Source: Terriglobus sp. TAA 43
Lineage (GTDB): Bacteria; Acidobacteriota; Terriglobia; Terriglobales; Acidobacteriaceae
Reading direction: 5' to 3'
Length of the DNA stretch: 64,000 nt
Assembly: GCF_000800015.1 (NCBI RefSeq)
Contig: NZ_JUGR01000001.1
Span: 434,001 to 498,000 of the forward strand
Shown: one piece after another, positions 35,640 to 44,965 of the stretch
Layout of the letters: the number at the start of each line of letters is the position of its first letter
How positions within the stretch are numbered: position 1 is the stretch's first letter
The notes under the pieces: model-generated
Seen by the model: only the letters and a program-made list of their open reading frames with translations
What the model was told of the DNA's origin: nothing
The model's database searches: none
Made by a program: the position numbers and the translations under genes

Positions 35640-35822
35640 GTACGGTCGATTTCGCCTCACACAAAGGCGAGGGACTTTGGGGTGGAAATTGCCATTGCAG
35701 CAGGCAGTTGCGACGCTGCCTACAGTATATGATTGGCCCGTGGGCTAGGGGATAAGTATTGCGGAGGCTCCAACTTCCAGTGATACTTTCCGATTCGCAT
35801 TCCAATGGGGAAAGGGAATCAG

Positions 35823-38693
35823 ATGGAGGGTCTCGGCCCACGACAGTACGGGCCCTACGTCGTACTTGAACAGATTGGCTCTGGTGGCATGGGAGCGGTG
35901 TATCGCGCTCGGGATCGCCGTCTGGAGCGCGACGTTGCCATCAAGGTGCTGCATCGGAACCTGGAGATGGCAGGCGCCCGCGATCGTTTTCTGCGTGAGG
36001 CCCGCGCCGTTTCCTCGCTGAATCATCCGAACATCTCCACCATCTTCGACATCGGGGAACAGGACGGTGATCCGTACCTGGTGATGGAGCTATTACACGG
36101 TGAGTCGATCAAGGATCGCTTGCACGATGGCGTTCCGGTTTTAGAAGACGAACTCATCTCCATTGCCATGCAGGCAGCGCAGGCACTTGCCGCAGCGCAT
36201 GCGAAGGGCATTGTTCATCGCGACATTAAGCCAGCAAACCTCTTCCTGGTGGACGGCCCGGATGGTGAAGTTCAACTGAAGGTGTTGGATTTCGGCCTGG
36301 CGAAAGTGGAGCATGACCGCATCCTTCTTGGGCCGTCAGGCTTGACGCGTACTGGTGCGACCGTAGGGACGGTGGAATATATGTCTCCCGAACAGGCGCG
36401 CGGGGAAGATCTGGATCCACGCTCGGACCTGTTCTCATTGGGAGCGGTGCTATATGAATTGGCGACCGGTGATGTTCCGTTTCGCGGAGCTACCAGCGCC
36501 GTTGTGTTCGCAGAACTTTTGGGTTCTGAGCCCATTCCACCCCGCAAGGTGAACACGGAGTTGTCGACGGGGATGGACTCGATCATTCAGCGTCTTCTGC
36601 AGAAGAAACGCGAGAATCGTACTCCATCTGCGAATGCGTTGCTTGAGGAATTACGAAAGCTGAAAGGGCCTTCAGGCTCTTCCACGGTCAGCAACGCGCA
36701 CCCTTCGAGCTCCTCGCATGTTCGCGCGACACGTGTATCGCGTGAGCCTGTGTCTGTCTCTGACCCGACAGCGAGAAGTGTGCATGGACACGCTCCCTCG
36801 GGCACTCGTACGTCCGCGATGCGTTCTACTCCGAGGGATTCCGCAGTTAGAGGTGTGGCGCGGGGCCCGGTGATTCATTCGCCCTCGTCGTTTGAGCGCG
36901 AGGTTGCAGCCGGCGGCATACGCTGGTGGATTCCTGCCACGGTCGTGGCACTGGTTCTTGCGGCGGTGGGTGCCTTTCTATATCTTCGCCAGCGAGGCAG
37001 TGCGGTTGGTGGTCAGGGCGTGATTAGTACGGGATTGCAGGTCACGCAGTTTGATAACAATACCGGCGATAACCTTCTGCAAGATGTTCCTGCGATTGCC
37101 ATGCAGATTCTGCTGCGCGAGATGCCATCGCTGCACGTGACCGGATATGCGCCTCCGCTGAATTCGAATGAACCGGATGCCCAGGAGATAGCGCGGCGAA
37201 GTGGTGCAGATGCTTATCTGACTGGGAGCGTCTCGCGTGATGGCAACAGCTATCACATTCATGCGCAGATACTGCGGACGTCGGACAAGGGCGAGCTTGC
37301 GGCAGAAGACGTTGATGCCTCTTCCGCTGTGGAGATTCCGAATGCGCTGAGCCGCCTTGCTGTGGCCTTGCGAACGCATCTTGGTGAGAGCCCTGATCAG
37401 GCATCCGCGAATACTGTTCCTTTGGCCAACGAGGCCACGAATTCACTCAATGCCTTAAGCCTGTATGCGAAGGGGATGGCGTATCTCCGTGCTGGACAGA
37501 TAACGAACGCGATTGACGAGCTCACTCGCGCCCTGGCTGACGACCCATCTTTTGTGCCTGCGCGACTCGCACTTGTGGAAACACTGCGTGAATCAGGTGC
37601 TCAGGTAGAACGTCTTCGTGCTGCGACTGCGTTGAAAGCTGCCGCAACCAAGGGAAGCCCTTGCCAGCAAAGCCGCATCGCTTACGAAACGACAGACGCC
37701 GCGTCTGCAGCGATGGAAGCAGCACAAGCCTGGAGCAACCTGTGTAGCCTGCAGCCAGAGGCGCACGTTGCAATGGCGCGTTCTCTCCTCGCAGCGGGAC
37801 GTACGGCGGAGGCCGAAAGCATAGGAACAACTGCCGTTCAACTCGATCCCGCGGGACGCATCGCCGTCTCAGTGGCTACAGAGGCAATGATTGCTCAGGC
37901 TCACTACGAATCGGCGCAGAAAGAGCAGGGCAGAGCCGCAAGCTTAAACGCTGCTTCGCCGGGGCTTGCATTGCTCGCGGCATATCTTAGAAACGATCAA
38001 GCCGCGGAAACGCAATGGGCAGCAGTTACAGCGGCGTCCAATAGCTTCAGCGATTACTGGTACTACCTGACGTACCTGGGTGACCGCGGGCGCCTGGCAG
38101 AAGCGCATAGTTTTGGCACAGCCGCGTTCACGCGCTTAAGCGCACAGCCTCAGGTTGTCTCGTCGGCCGCGCTCTTGCATGCGCGGCTGGACGCGATGGA
38201 AGCGATGGCAGGACATTGTCACAATGAATTGCCGTCTATCGCCGAAGCCGGGGACACCACGAAATTCTATGCTGGCCTTGCGAAGGCATGGTGTAAGCAT
38301 TCCGCAACCGACAGTCTTCCCGCGGACGCTGCGCAGAAGACGTTGATCCAAGCCGCAGTGTTATGGAGCACGGGAGATCCGCAAGGCGCATTGAACCTGC
38401 TGCAAGAGGACAAGACCAGTGCTCAATCTACTGTGGCCGTGTTGCTTCGTGGCGAATCGTATTTGAAGCTTGGCCAGCAGGTACTGGCCATTGGCGATTT
38501 CAAAGCTGCTCTTACACGGCGAGGCGAGGCGCTGCTTACCGGAACACTGGCGTATCCCGTGGCACAAGCGGGCCTGGCGACTTCTTATCGCACAATGGGA
38601 GATGATCCCAATGCGAGTCGCGCTGAAGATGATTTGAAGAACCTCTGGAAGGATGCCGATCCATCTGAGCCGCTGCTTCGCGGATCGAATTAG
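35823..38693 (+). CDS. Membrane-anchored Ser/Thr protein kinase with TPR region
   Basis: 956 residues. An N-terminal eukaryote-type kinase domain occupies about residues 10-280: GSGGMG glycine loop at 19-24, VAIKVL with Lys41, catalytic HRDIKPAN near 131, DFGLAK near 155, and the APE-like MSPEQARG. A Ser/Arg-rich linker runs to residue 365, followed by one transmembrane helix (about 368-388, WWIPATVVALVLAAVGAFLYL). The extracytoplasmic part has a TolB-like/adenylate cyclase-type N-terminal segment and several TPR-like repeats (MAYLRAGQITNAIDELTRAL). This is a common architecture in Acidobacteriota. The start is chosen at 35823, six bases after AAGGGA; an ATG at 35805 is possible. Confidence 0.9.
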   Translation: MEGLGPRQYGPYVVLEQIGSGGMGAVYRARDRRLERDVAIKVLHRNLEMAGARDRFLREARAVSSLNHPNISTIFDIGEQDGDPYLVMELLHGESIKDRLHDGVPVLEDELISIAMQAAQALAAAHAKGIVHRDIKPANLFLVDGPDGEVQLKVLDFGLAKVEHDRILLGPSGLTRTGATVGTVEYMSPEQARGEDLDPRSDLFSLGAVLYELATGDVPFRGATSAVVFAELLGSEPIPPRKVNTELSTGMDSIIQRLLQKKRENRTPSANALLEELRKLKGPSGSSTVSNAHPSSSSHVRATRVSREPVSVSDPTARSVHGHAPSGTRTSAMRSTPRDSAVRGVARGPVIHSPSSFEREVAAGGIRWWIPATVVALVLAAVGAFLYLRQRGSAVGGQGVISTGLQVTQFDNNTGDNLLQDVPAIAMQILLREMPSLHVTGYAPPLNSNEPDAQEIARRSGADAYLTGSVSRDGNSYHIHAQILRTSDKGELAAEDVDASSAVEIPNALSRLAVALRTHLGESPDQASANTVPLANEATNSLNALSLYAKGMAYLRAGQITNAIDELTRALADDPSFVPARLALVETLRESGAQVERLRAATALKAAATKGSPCQQSRIAYETTDAASAAMEAAQAWSNLCSLQPEAHVAMARSLLAAGRTAEAESIGTTAVQLDPAGRIAVSVATEAMIAQAHYESAQKEQGRAASLNAASPGLALLAAYLRNDQAAETQWAAVTAASNSFSDYWYYLTYLGDRGRLAEAHSFGTAAFTRLSAQPQVVSSAALLHARLDAMEAMAGHCHNELPSIAEAGDTTKFYAGLAKAWCKHSATDSLPADAAQKTLIQAAVLWSTGDPQGALNLLQEDKTSAQSTVAVLLRGESYLKLGQQVLAIGDFKAALTRRGEALLTGTLAYPVAQAGLATSYRTMGDDPNASRAEDDLKNLWKDADPSEPLLRGSN

Positions 38694-39934
38694 CGGCGAC
38701 CACCTTTCGTGGGTGACTTGGTGAGATTCTCCGCAAGAAACAATCCAGATTTGTTTGCGCTGACCACGTCGATATCGCCGTCGCCGTCGATGTCCACGGC
38801 TACTGTTTGAACGCCACCGCCCATGCGGCCACCGTAATCAACAATGTGGCGAACCCATTCCACGCCGCCATTCTGTGCCGTTGCTGGAGACACCTTCCCC
38901 CATTCATACCAGTAGATCCCGACCGGCTCTCGCTCACCGGGATCGCCGCCGTTGTGTGCGAAATAGCGCTTTCCAATCACGAGGTCGGGCTGCCCGTCGC
39001 CGTTCATATCAACCAGTTGTGATGCGTGCGCCTGCGACCACGAACTATCAATCACATGCTGAACAAAATGGCCGTCTGCCGTTTGTTCGTACCAAGCCAG
39101 ACCGTAATCGTGTGCCATGCCGGTCAACAGATCTTTGCGACCATCGCCATTGATGTCTAACAAGTACATGTAGCCAAATTGCGCGCCACCCCGTTGCGCT
39201 GCTGCGGATAGCTTCACTTCATCCGCGGGTGTTCCCGAAGGAGGAATGTACTTCCATCCCCAATCGGTGGGGTGAAACTTCCAATAGCCTTCCGCGCGAA
39301 CGTCGGCCGGTGCTTCCAGCCAACCCTTGGGCGTGAGGATGTCGTTGCGGCCATCGCCATTCATATCGCCTACACCGATGCCGTGGCCATAGCTTTGCGG
39401 GGCGACAACATGCTTGATCCACTTGCCATCACGATGTTCAAACCATGCTGCAGGTACACTCGGGCGGTCGAACTCTGGCAGCAGTTCGTTTGCTTTTCCG
39501 TCGTTATCCAGATCAACGAGGAAGGCGAACTCCGTGGGACCACTGTTATCGATCTCGCTTGCCTTCCACTCCCCACCCGCTTTGCCGGGATTCTTCAACC
39601 AGACGATATTGTGCGCGAAATAACTGAATTGAATGATGTCGGTCCAGCCGTCACCGTCCACATCCATCGCGAGGTCTGCAAAGTTGTCGATGTAGCCACT
39701 GGAGTAGTTGATGGCGCGCAAGGGATGCTTTGTCCATCCGGGCGCTTCAAACCAATGTTCTCCTGACACAATGTCCAGCTTGCCGTCGCGATTGATGTCT
39801 GCAACCGTGACTGTTTCACCGTAGCCCGGATCAATCATCTGCACGCGAAAAGCGATGTCCGCAGGGCGGCTGGCGCCAAGTAAGGCAACGACTGAGACGA
39901 TTGCAGCAAGGGAAGTGGGAGCTGGCCAGCGCAT
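38690..39934 (-). CDS. FG-GAP/VCBS repeat protein
   Basis: 414-residue secreted protein with a signal peptide (MRWPAPTSLAAIVSVVALLGASRP). The body is a beta-propeller of FG-GAP-like repeats with at least seven calcium-loop motifs of the DxDxDG type (DINRDGKLDIV, DVDGDGWTDII, DLDNDGKANEL, DMNGDGRNDIL, DINGDGRKDLL, DMNGDGQPDLV, DIDGDGDIDVV). Such proteins occur in the periplasm or outside the cell; the ligand is unknown. Its stop shares four bases with the convergent kinase gene. Confidence 0.85.
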   Translation of the reverse strand: MRWPAPTSLAAIVSVVALLGASRPADIAFRVQMIDPGYGETVTVADINRDGKLDIVSGEHWFEAPGWTKHPLRAINYSSGYIDNFADLAMDVDGDGWTDIIQFSYFAHNIVWLKNPGKAGGEWKASEIDNSGPTEFAFLVDLDNDGKANELLPEFDRPSVPAAWFEHRDGKWIKHVVAPQSYGHGIGVGDMNGDGRNDILTPKGWLEAPADVRAEGYWKFHPTDWGWKYIPPSGTPADEVKLSAAAQRGGAQFGYMYLLDINGDGRKDLLTGMAHDYGLAWYEQTADGHFVQHVIDSSWSQAHASQLVDMNGDGQPDLVIGKRYFAHNGGDPGEREPVGIYWYEWGKVSPATAQNGGVEWVRHIVDYGGRMGGGVQTVAVDIDGDGDIDVVSANKSGLFLAENLTKSPTKGGRR

Positions 39935-40069
39935 AAACAGAGTGCCTTCAATTCGTGAGAATGCAATGCGCGGCCATTCTACCGGTTTCGGTATGGGAGA
40001 TGGCAGCTGCAGGCACATTGCGATGAACCAGCAGCCACAGGCCTCTGCGTGTTACGATAGCCAAGAAGC

Positions 40070-40157
40070 GGAGAGATGGCCGAGTGGCTTAAGGCGCACG
40101 CTTGGAAAGCGTGTATACCGCAAGGTATCCAGGGTTCGAATCCCTGTCTCTCCGCCA
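40070..40157 (+). tRNA. tRNA-Ser (anticodon GGA)
   Basis: An 88-base class II tRNA with encoded CCA. The acceptor arm GGAGAGA pairs with TCTCTCC. The anticodon arm CACGC-TTGGAAA-GCGTG gives GGA, which reads UCC and UCU. A long variable arm (ATACCGCAAGGTAT) is present, and the T arm is CAGGG-TTCGAAT-CCCTG. Confidence 0.97.
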
Positions 40158-40168
40158 TAGATTTTTGG

Positions 40169-40210
40169 AAGCCCCGTAAAGCAGCTAAAGATGCGCTTTA
40201 CGGGGCTTTT
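40169..40210 (+). terminator. Rho-independent terminator after tRNA-Ser
   Basis: A 14-bp stem AAGCCCCGTAAAGC with its complement, a 10-base loop with TAAAG, and a TTTT tail. It begins 12 bases after the tRNA. Confidence 0.85.
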
Positions 40211-40404
40211 CAGTGTCTGTGGTCGCCTGATGAACGCTGCTGCGTGTTCCAGCCCTTTGATAGAGCGCCACTAATGCCTATGAGCGGCGCCTGCACTGCT
40301 ATCGCACCAGCACTATGATTTTCCTCGCACCCGATATCGCGAGCGATATCAGGCCCGTCGCGATGCATCTCCGGATTGATTCAACATAAGGTGAGGCTTC
40401 ACAA

Positions 40405-40602
40405 ATGGACTTCACCACAGGCGACTATCTATTCTTTGCGCTCTTCTTTCTTCTCATCTGGTTCGCAATTTCTTTTACTTCAGAGAGTGGACTTGTGCAT
40501 CGATGGAGGAAGATATTTCACGATTTGGAACGCGACTACAGAGGTCCCAGGAGCAGGTTGGTCTGGATGTCTCTTTCGGTCGCGTGGCGAGGAACTCACT
40601 GA
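40405..40602 (+). CDS. Possible small membrane protein
   Basis: 65 residues. The N-terminal part (FFALFFLLIWFAISF) would form one membrane helix, followed by a basic tail (HRWRKIFHDLERDYRG). GGTGAGG lies eight bases before the ATG, a fair ribosome binding site. I do not recognise it, and the reading frame is short, so it may not be expressed. It is flanked by two hairpins (40169-40210 and 40663-40690), which would frame a small transcript. Confidence 0.4.
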   Translation: MDFTTGDYLFFALFFLLIWFAISFTSESGLVHRWRKIFHDLERDYRGPRSRLVWMSLSVAWRGTH

Positions 40603-40662
40603 CTGGCGGAGTAACTGCCGCCGCTTAATCGAGAGATCTATTCCCAACGATGCACCACAAAA

Positions 40663-40690
40663 TAAGAGGCCCCTCGAAAGGGACCTCTTA
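40663..40690. terminator. Terminator hairpin near the small membrane protein
   Basis: A 12-bp stem with one mismatch (TAAGAGGCCCCT / AGGGACCTCTTA) and loop CGAA, about 60 bases after the stop of the 65-residue frame. It could terminate a transcript of that gene; the poly-T run is weak. Confidence 0.5.
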
Positions 40691-40739
40691 GCCTCATCAA
40701 GCGTGATTCGGTGCGAAATGATGTAGGTGCTGAGAGTAA

Positions 40740-40777
40740 TCGCCCGGTAGCAGGTGTAAGTCCCTCCTACCGGGCGA
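40740..40777 (-). terminator. Hairpin at the end of the RND operon
   Basis: An 11-bp perfect stem (TCGCCCGGTAG and complement) with a 16-base loop lies six bases after the stop of the CzcA-like gene on the minus strand. No clear T-tract follows (ATTACT), so it may act as an mRNA-end stabiliser or a weak terminator. Confidence 0.45.
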
Positions 40778-40782
40778 AACGA

Positions 40783-43700
40783 CTAGACGGTCTCTTCTTC
40801 GAAGTTCTTTGGAAGCCTACGAGCCATCAGTGGGGTAAGGCACAGGATGGAGAACACGGTGGTGATCATGCCACCCACCACCACACGCGCCAATGGTTGT
40901 TGTGCTTGTGCTCCAATGCCGTTGCTGATGGCAGCAGGCAGAAGACCGAGGCCAGCCGACATGCATGCCATCAGAACTGGCCGCATTTCATCGAGACAAC
41001 CTTCACGAAGGCCATGACGTGCACCATGACGCTTCTGCGCCCGACGGATGCCGGACAGGAAGACCACCGCGCCCAGCGTTGCCACACCGGTCAGCGAAGT
41101 AAAGCCAACCGCTGCCGAGATGGAAAACGATGTGTGTGTGATGAGCAACGCCAGAATGCCTCCAATGGCCGCGAAAGGAAGAGTCGCCAGCACGATCACC
41201 GCATCCAGCCACGTGTTGAACTGCGTATATAGAAGGATCAGAATGGCCAGCAAGCTGATCGGGATGATCACAGACAGGCGCTTCTGTTCCTTCTTCAACG
41301 AGTCGAATTCACCGGCCCAGGCATAGGTATAGCCGTTGGGTAGCTGAATCTTCTGTTTCAACTGCGCTTGCAGATCGGTGATGGTTGCAGCAAGATCGCG
41401 TCCGCGAACGCTGAACTTGATGGGGATGTAGCGACGGCCTGCTTCACGGAAGATCTGGAAGCTGCCTTGACGCACGCCAATGTCCGCGACCTCGCTGAGC
41501 GGCACGGAAGATCCATCACCGGCGGGCAGAAGAATCTTGCCTACTGAGTCGGGATTATCGCGATAGCTTTTGGGATAACGAACTGTGATATCGAAGCGAC
41601 GATCACCTTCGATCAATTGCGTAACGGCCGACCCTCCCACCGCAGCCTGCACTGCGGCGTTCACATCAGCAGGGGCGATGTTGTAGCGTGCTGCCTTCGC
41701 ACGATCCACGCGAATGACCAACGACGGCTGGCCATCGACCTTGAAGATGCCAACGTCCTGCACACCCTGCACCTTTTCCATCACGTTTTGGACGGCGACG
41801 GCCTGCTTTGAGAGTTGGTCGAGATCATCACCGAAGATCTTCAGTGAGTTCTCGCCCTTCACGCCGGACATCGCTTCTTCCACGTTGTCCTGAATCTGCT
41901 GAGAGAAGCCGAACACGACACCGGGATACTTGCTGAGCGCGTGTTGCATCTGCTCAATCAACTTCTCCTTGCTGCCGTGTACATCCGCAGGCCAGGTGCT
42001 TTCGTCCTTCAGGTCAACGAGGAATTCCAGGTTGTTGAAGGTGGTGACGTCTGTTCCATCGTTTGGACGGCCAAGTTGCGAGACTACCTGTTTCACTTCA
42101 GGAAAACGCTGGAAGTCTTCACGAAGACTGTCGACCGTAGTGGAAGCCACATCAAAAGAGACATCCTGCGGCAACGTTGCACGTACCCACAGGTTGCCTT
42201 CTTCAAGTGGAGGCATAAATTCGCCGCCAACTCCGTAGACAAAGATGAAACCCGAAATGATGAGAGCGATGAGCGCGACTCCCCACACGAATTTCGATCG
42301 CCGTAGCGTGAGCGTGAAGATGCGGTTGTAGTGGTGACGAAAGAAGTTCGACAGCCATGTACCTTCACCCGCATGTGCATCGTCTTCTTCCGGACGTGCC
42401 GGGGGTGGCCCCTTCGGAGCCAGCACCATTGCAAGCACCGGAGCAAAGACCAGGCCGAATAGCAACGCGCCAATGAGCGCAAAGCCGTACGTGACCGACA
42501 TGGGCGCGAAGATCTTACCCGGCACACCTTCCATGGTGAACAGCGGAATGAACGCCACCAGGATGATGACAGTGGAGAAGAGAACAGGACGAGATGCTTC
42601 CTGAACGCCTTCGATGATGAGGGTAGCGAGATCGTCTTCCGGCAATCGTCGCGATAGTTTGCGATGGATGTTTTCCAGTACCACGATGGAAGCGTCGACT
42701 AGGATGCCGAAGTCGATCGCGCCGATGGAGATCAGGTTCGCGGAATGGCCTGTCATGGCCATCATCGAAAACGCGAATAACACGGCGAAGGGAATCGTCG
42801 CCGCGGCGATGATAGTGGTGCGTACATCGCCGAGCATGAACAGCAGGATTAACGTCACCAGCACGAGACCGGTGATGATAACGTGCTTCACCGTGTGTTC
42901 GGTCCGATCGATCAGGTTGGTTCGATCGCTGATGGTGTCGATGTGCATGCCCGGTGGTAGCAGCCCATGATTCAGATCGTGAATCTTGACCTTGAGTGCT
43001 TCCAGTGCAGGGATTGACTCTTCGTTCTTGTTGAGCAGAACGATGCCTTCCACCGCATCCGGATCATGGTTGCGACCGATCTTGCCCATGCGCTGCTGCG
43101 AACCGATCTTCACATCTGCAACATCGCCAACAAGAACAGGTACACCGCGATTGCTGGCGACGACAACCTGCTTGATGTCGTCCACCGTGTGCAACTGACC
43201 AACAGCGCGTACATTGACACTCTGTTCGCCGAGTGAGATGTAGTTGCCACCTGCGTTGGCGTTGGAGTTCTGCACCGCAGCCGTAACCTGCGGCAACGTT
43301 ACACCGTGAGCCAGCAGCTTCTGAGGATCGGCTTCAATCTGGTACTGCTTGACATCGCCGCCGAAGGTGGTGACGTCGATGATGCCGGGAACCTGCTTCA
43401 TCTCACGCGTCACGAGCCAGTCCTGCGTAGCCGTGAGGTCATACAACGTGTAGGGGCCGGTCAGTTGATAGCGATAGATTTCACCAATGGGTGACCAAGG
43501 CGAAAGTTGCGGCTGCAAGCCATTGGGAAGCTGCAACAGTTGCAGGCGATCCAGCACTTCCTGCTTGTCGTGAAAATAGTCGCTCGTAAAGGTGAAGTAC
43601 AGCTTCACATCGGAGAGGCCAAAGATGGAGATAGAACGGATTCCGTCGAGATGTTGCACGCCGTACAGCGCGGTCTCAACAGGTGCGGTAACCTGCTGTT

Positions 43701-43881
43701 CCATCTCCTCGGCGGACCACGCAGGATTCTGCGTGATGATTTCAACCAGCGGTGGAGAGGGGTCGGGATACGCCTCAACGTCAAGCTGCATGGCGCCAAA
43801 GGTTCCTGCGACCAGCATGCATGCCAGCACAATCAGAACCAGCGCGCGCATGCGCAGAAGAATGCGAATGAGAGCAGACAT
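40783..43881 (-). CDS. Heavy-metal RND efflux pump, permease subunit (CzcA/CusA family)
   Basis: 1032-residue inner membrane proton/metal antiporter. Twelve transmembrane helices are expected: one at the N-terminus (RALVLIVLACMLVAGTFGA), a cluster near 330-530, and another after 850. The HME-specific helix 4 motif is IDFGILVDASIVVLENIHR, with the proton-relay acidic residues. Two large periplasmic loops hold the substrate path. The metal cannot be told from sequence; the motif is the one shared by Co/Zn/Cd and Cu/Ag pumps. AGGAGA eight bases upstream sets the start at 43881, and the adaptor gene ends four bases upstream. It is the last gene of an operon. Confidence 0.95.
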   Translation of the reverse strand: MSALIRILLRMRALVLIVLACMLVAGTFGAMQLDVEAYPDPSPPLVEIITQNPAWSAEEMEQQVTAPVETALYGVQHLDGIRSISIFGLSDVKLYFTFTSDYFHDKQEVLDRLQLLQLPNGLQPQLSPWSPIGEIYRYQLTGPYTLYDLTATQDWLVTREMKQVPGIIDVTTFGGDVKQYQIEADPQKLLAHGVTLPQVTAAVQNSNANAGGNYISLGEQSVNVRAVGQLHTVDDIKQVVVASNRGVPVLVGDVADVKIGSQQRMGKIGRNHDPDAVEGIVLLNKNEESIPALEALKVKIHDLNHGLLPPGMHIDTISDRTNLIDRTEHTVKHVIITGLVLVTLILLFMLGDVRTTIIAAATIPFAVLFAFSMMAMTGHSANLISIGAIDFGILVDASIVVLENIHRKLSRRLPEDDLATLIIEGVQEASRPVLFSTVIILVAFIPLFTMEGVPGKIFAPMSVTYGFALIGALLFGLVFAPVLAMVLAPKGPPPARPEEDDAHAGEGTWLSNFFRHHYNRIFTLTLRRSKFVWGVALIALIISGFIFVYGVGGEFMPPLEEGNLWVRATLPQDVSFDVASTTVDSLREDFQRFPEVKQVVSQLGRPNDGTDVTTFNNLEFLVDLKDESTWPADVHGSKEKLIEQMQHALSKYPGVVFGFSQQIQDNVEEAMSGVKGENSLKIFGDDLDQLSKQAVAVQNVMEKVQGVQDVGIFKVDGQPSLVIRVDRAKAARYNIAPADVNAAVQAAVGGSAVTQLIEGDRRFDITVRYPKSYRDNPDSVGKILLPAGDGSSVPLSEVADIGVRQGSFQIFREAGRRYIPIKFSVRGRDLAATITDLQAQLKQKIQLPNGYTYAWAGEFDSLKKEQKRLSVIIPISLLAILILLYTQFNTWLDAVIVLATLPFAAIGGILALLITHTSFSISAAVGFTSLTGVATLGAVVFLSGIRRAQKRHGARHGLREGCLDEMRPVLMACMSAGLGLLPAAISNGIGAQAQQPLARVVVGGMITTVFSILCLTPLMARRLPKNFEEETV

Positions 43882-43885
43882 CGCG

Positions 43886-44965
43886 TTAGTCTCCTGTCGC
43901 CGGTGCGCGCAGGAAGCTGGCACCCGTCTTCACGATGGTTTCGCCGCCCTGCAGACCGCTGAGGATCTCAACGTCGTCGCCGTGTGCTGCGCCCACCTTC
44001 ACTTGTCGCAGATTGAACTTGCCATCTGCGCCCTTCACATAGACGCCAGTGCTTTCACCATCGTGAATCACTGCGGTGTTTGGCACCACCACTGCGTTTT
44101 GCGATGGACGTGCAATCTTAAGACTCGCAAACATCGCGGGCTTTAGGCGATGGCCAGGGTTTGGCAGGACAACACGCGCACGCAAAGTGTGTGTCGTTGG
44201 ATCGAAAGTATCGCCAACGTTGGCAACCCTGCCGTGGAACGTTTCGTTGGGATACGCCTGTACGGTGACATCAACGTTCTCTGATTGCTTGAGCAGCGCG
44301 ATATCCCGTTCAAAGACTTCGCCGACGATCCAGACAGAATCGAGATTTGCGATGGTGACAATGCCGTTCGTCGCGTTGTCCACGGACTTCTGTAACTCAC
44401 CATTCGCCGTACCAACATCAATCACAGTACCGGAGATGGGGGAGGTGATTGGCGCAACATCTGACGTTCCGTTTTCACTAAAGCCAAGCTCGTGTAGACG
44501 CTGACGTGCGCGCTCCAACTCGGCATGGCCAGACGCTGCGGTGGCTTGCAGTTCGAGATATGCGGCTTGCGAAAGAACCTCGTGATCCAACAGGATTTTG
44601 CCGCGAGCCAACGCTCGATCAGCGCGATCCGACTCGGTCTTAGCCTTCTCAAAGTCGGAGCGTGCGGAGGCAACATCGCCACTCTGCAACAGAGCAACAA
44701 CCTGTCCTTTATGAACTTCCTGTCCTGCAACTACTTTCATCTCTACGATGCGGCCCGACAGCGGTGGATAGATATGCACCGTCTGCGTGGGGTTCGCTTC
44801 GATATGCGCGGGCACAGCGAGCGAATCGTTCAGTGTGGTGGCGTGCGCAGTGGTAGTGACAATGTTCGAAGCAGGAAGATCAGCCTCGGGAGTTTCTTTC
44901 TTCTTGCAGCCGGTCACCAACAAGGTGGCAGACAACAGCAGGGCGACGCTTTGCGTCCTGATCAT
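43886..44965 (-). CDS. RND efflux periplasmic adaptor subunit (membrane fusion protein)
   Basis: 359-residue lipoprotein that links the pump to the outer membrane channel. The lipobox LLVTGCKKKE marks the anchor. The body has a lipoyl-like half (PPLSGRIVEMKVVAGQEVHKGQVVALLQ), an alpha-hairpin (about residues 90-150), and a beta-barrel and membrane-proximal domain (SPISGTVIDVGTANGELQ, VQAYPNETFHGRVANVGDTF, VVVPNTAVIHDGESTGVYV). Its start overlaps the stop of the upstream TolC-like gene by four bases. Neither a His-rich nor a Met-rich N-terminus is seen. Confidence 0.93.
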   Translation of the reverse strand: MIRTQSVALLLSATLLVTGCKKKETPEADLPASNIVTTTAHATTLNDSLAVPAHIEANPTQTVHIYPPLSGRIVEMKVVAGQEVHKGQVVALLQSGDVASARSDFEKAKTESDRADRALARGKILLDHEVLSQAAYLELQATAASGHAELERARQRLHELGFSENGTSDVAPITSPISGTVIDVGTANGELQKSVDNATNGIVTIANLDSVWIVGEVFERDIALLKQSENVDVTVQAYPNETFHGRVANVGDTFDPTTHTLRARVVLPNPGHRLKPAMFASLKIARPSQNAVVVPNTAVIHDGESTGVYVKGADGKFNLRQVKVGAAHGDDVEILSGLQGGETIVKTGASFLRAPATGD

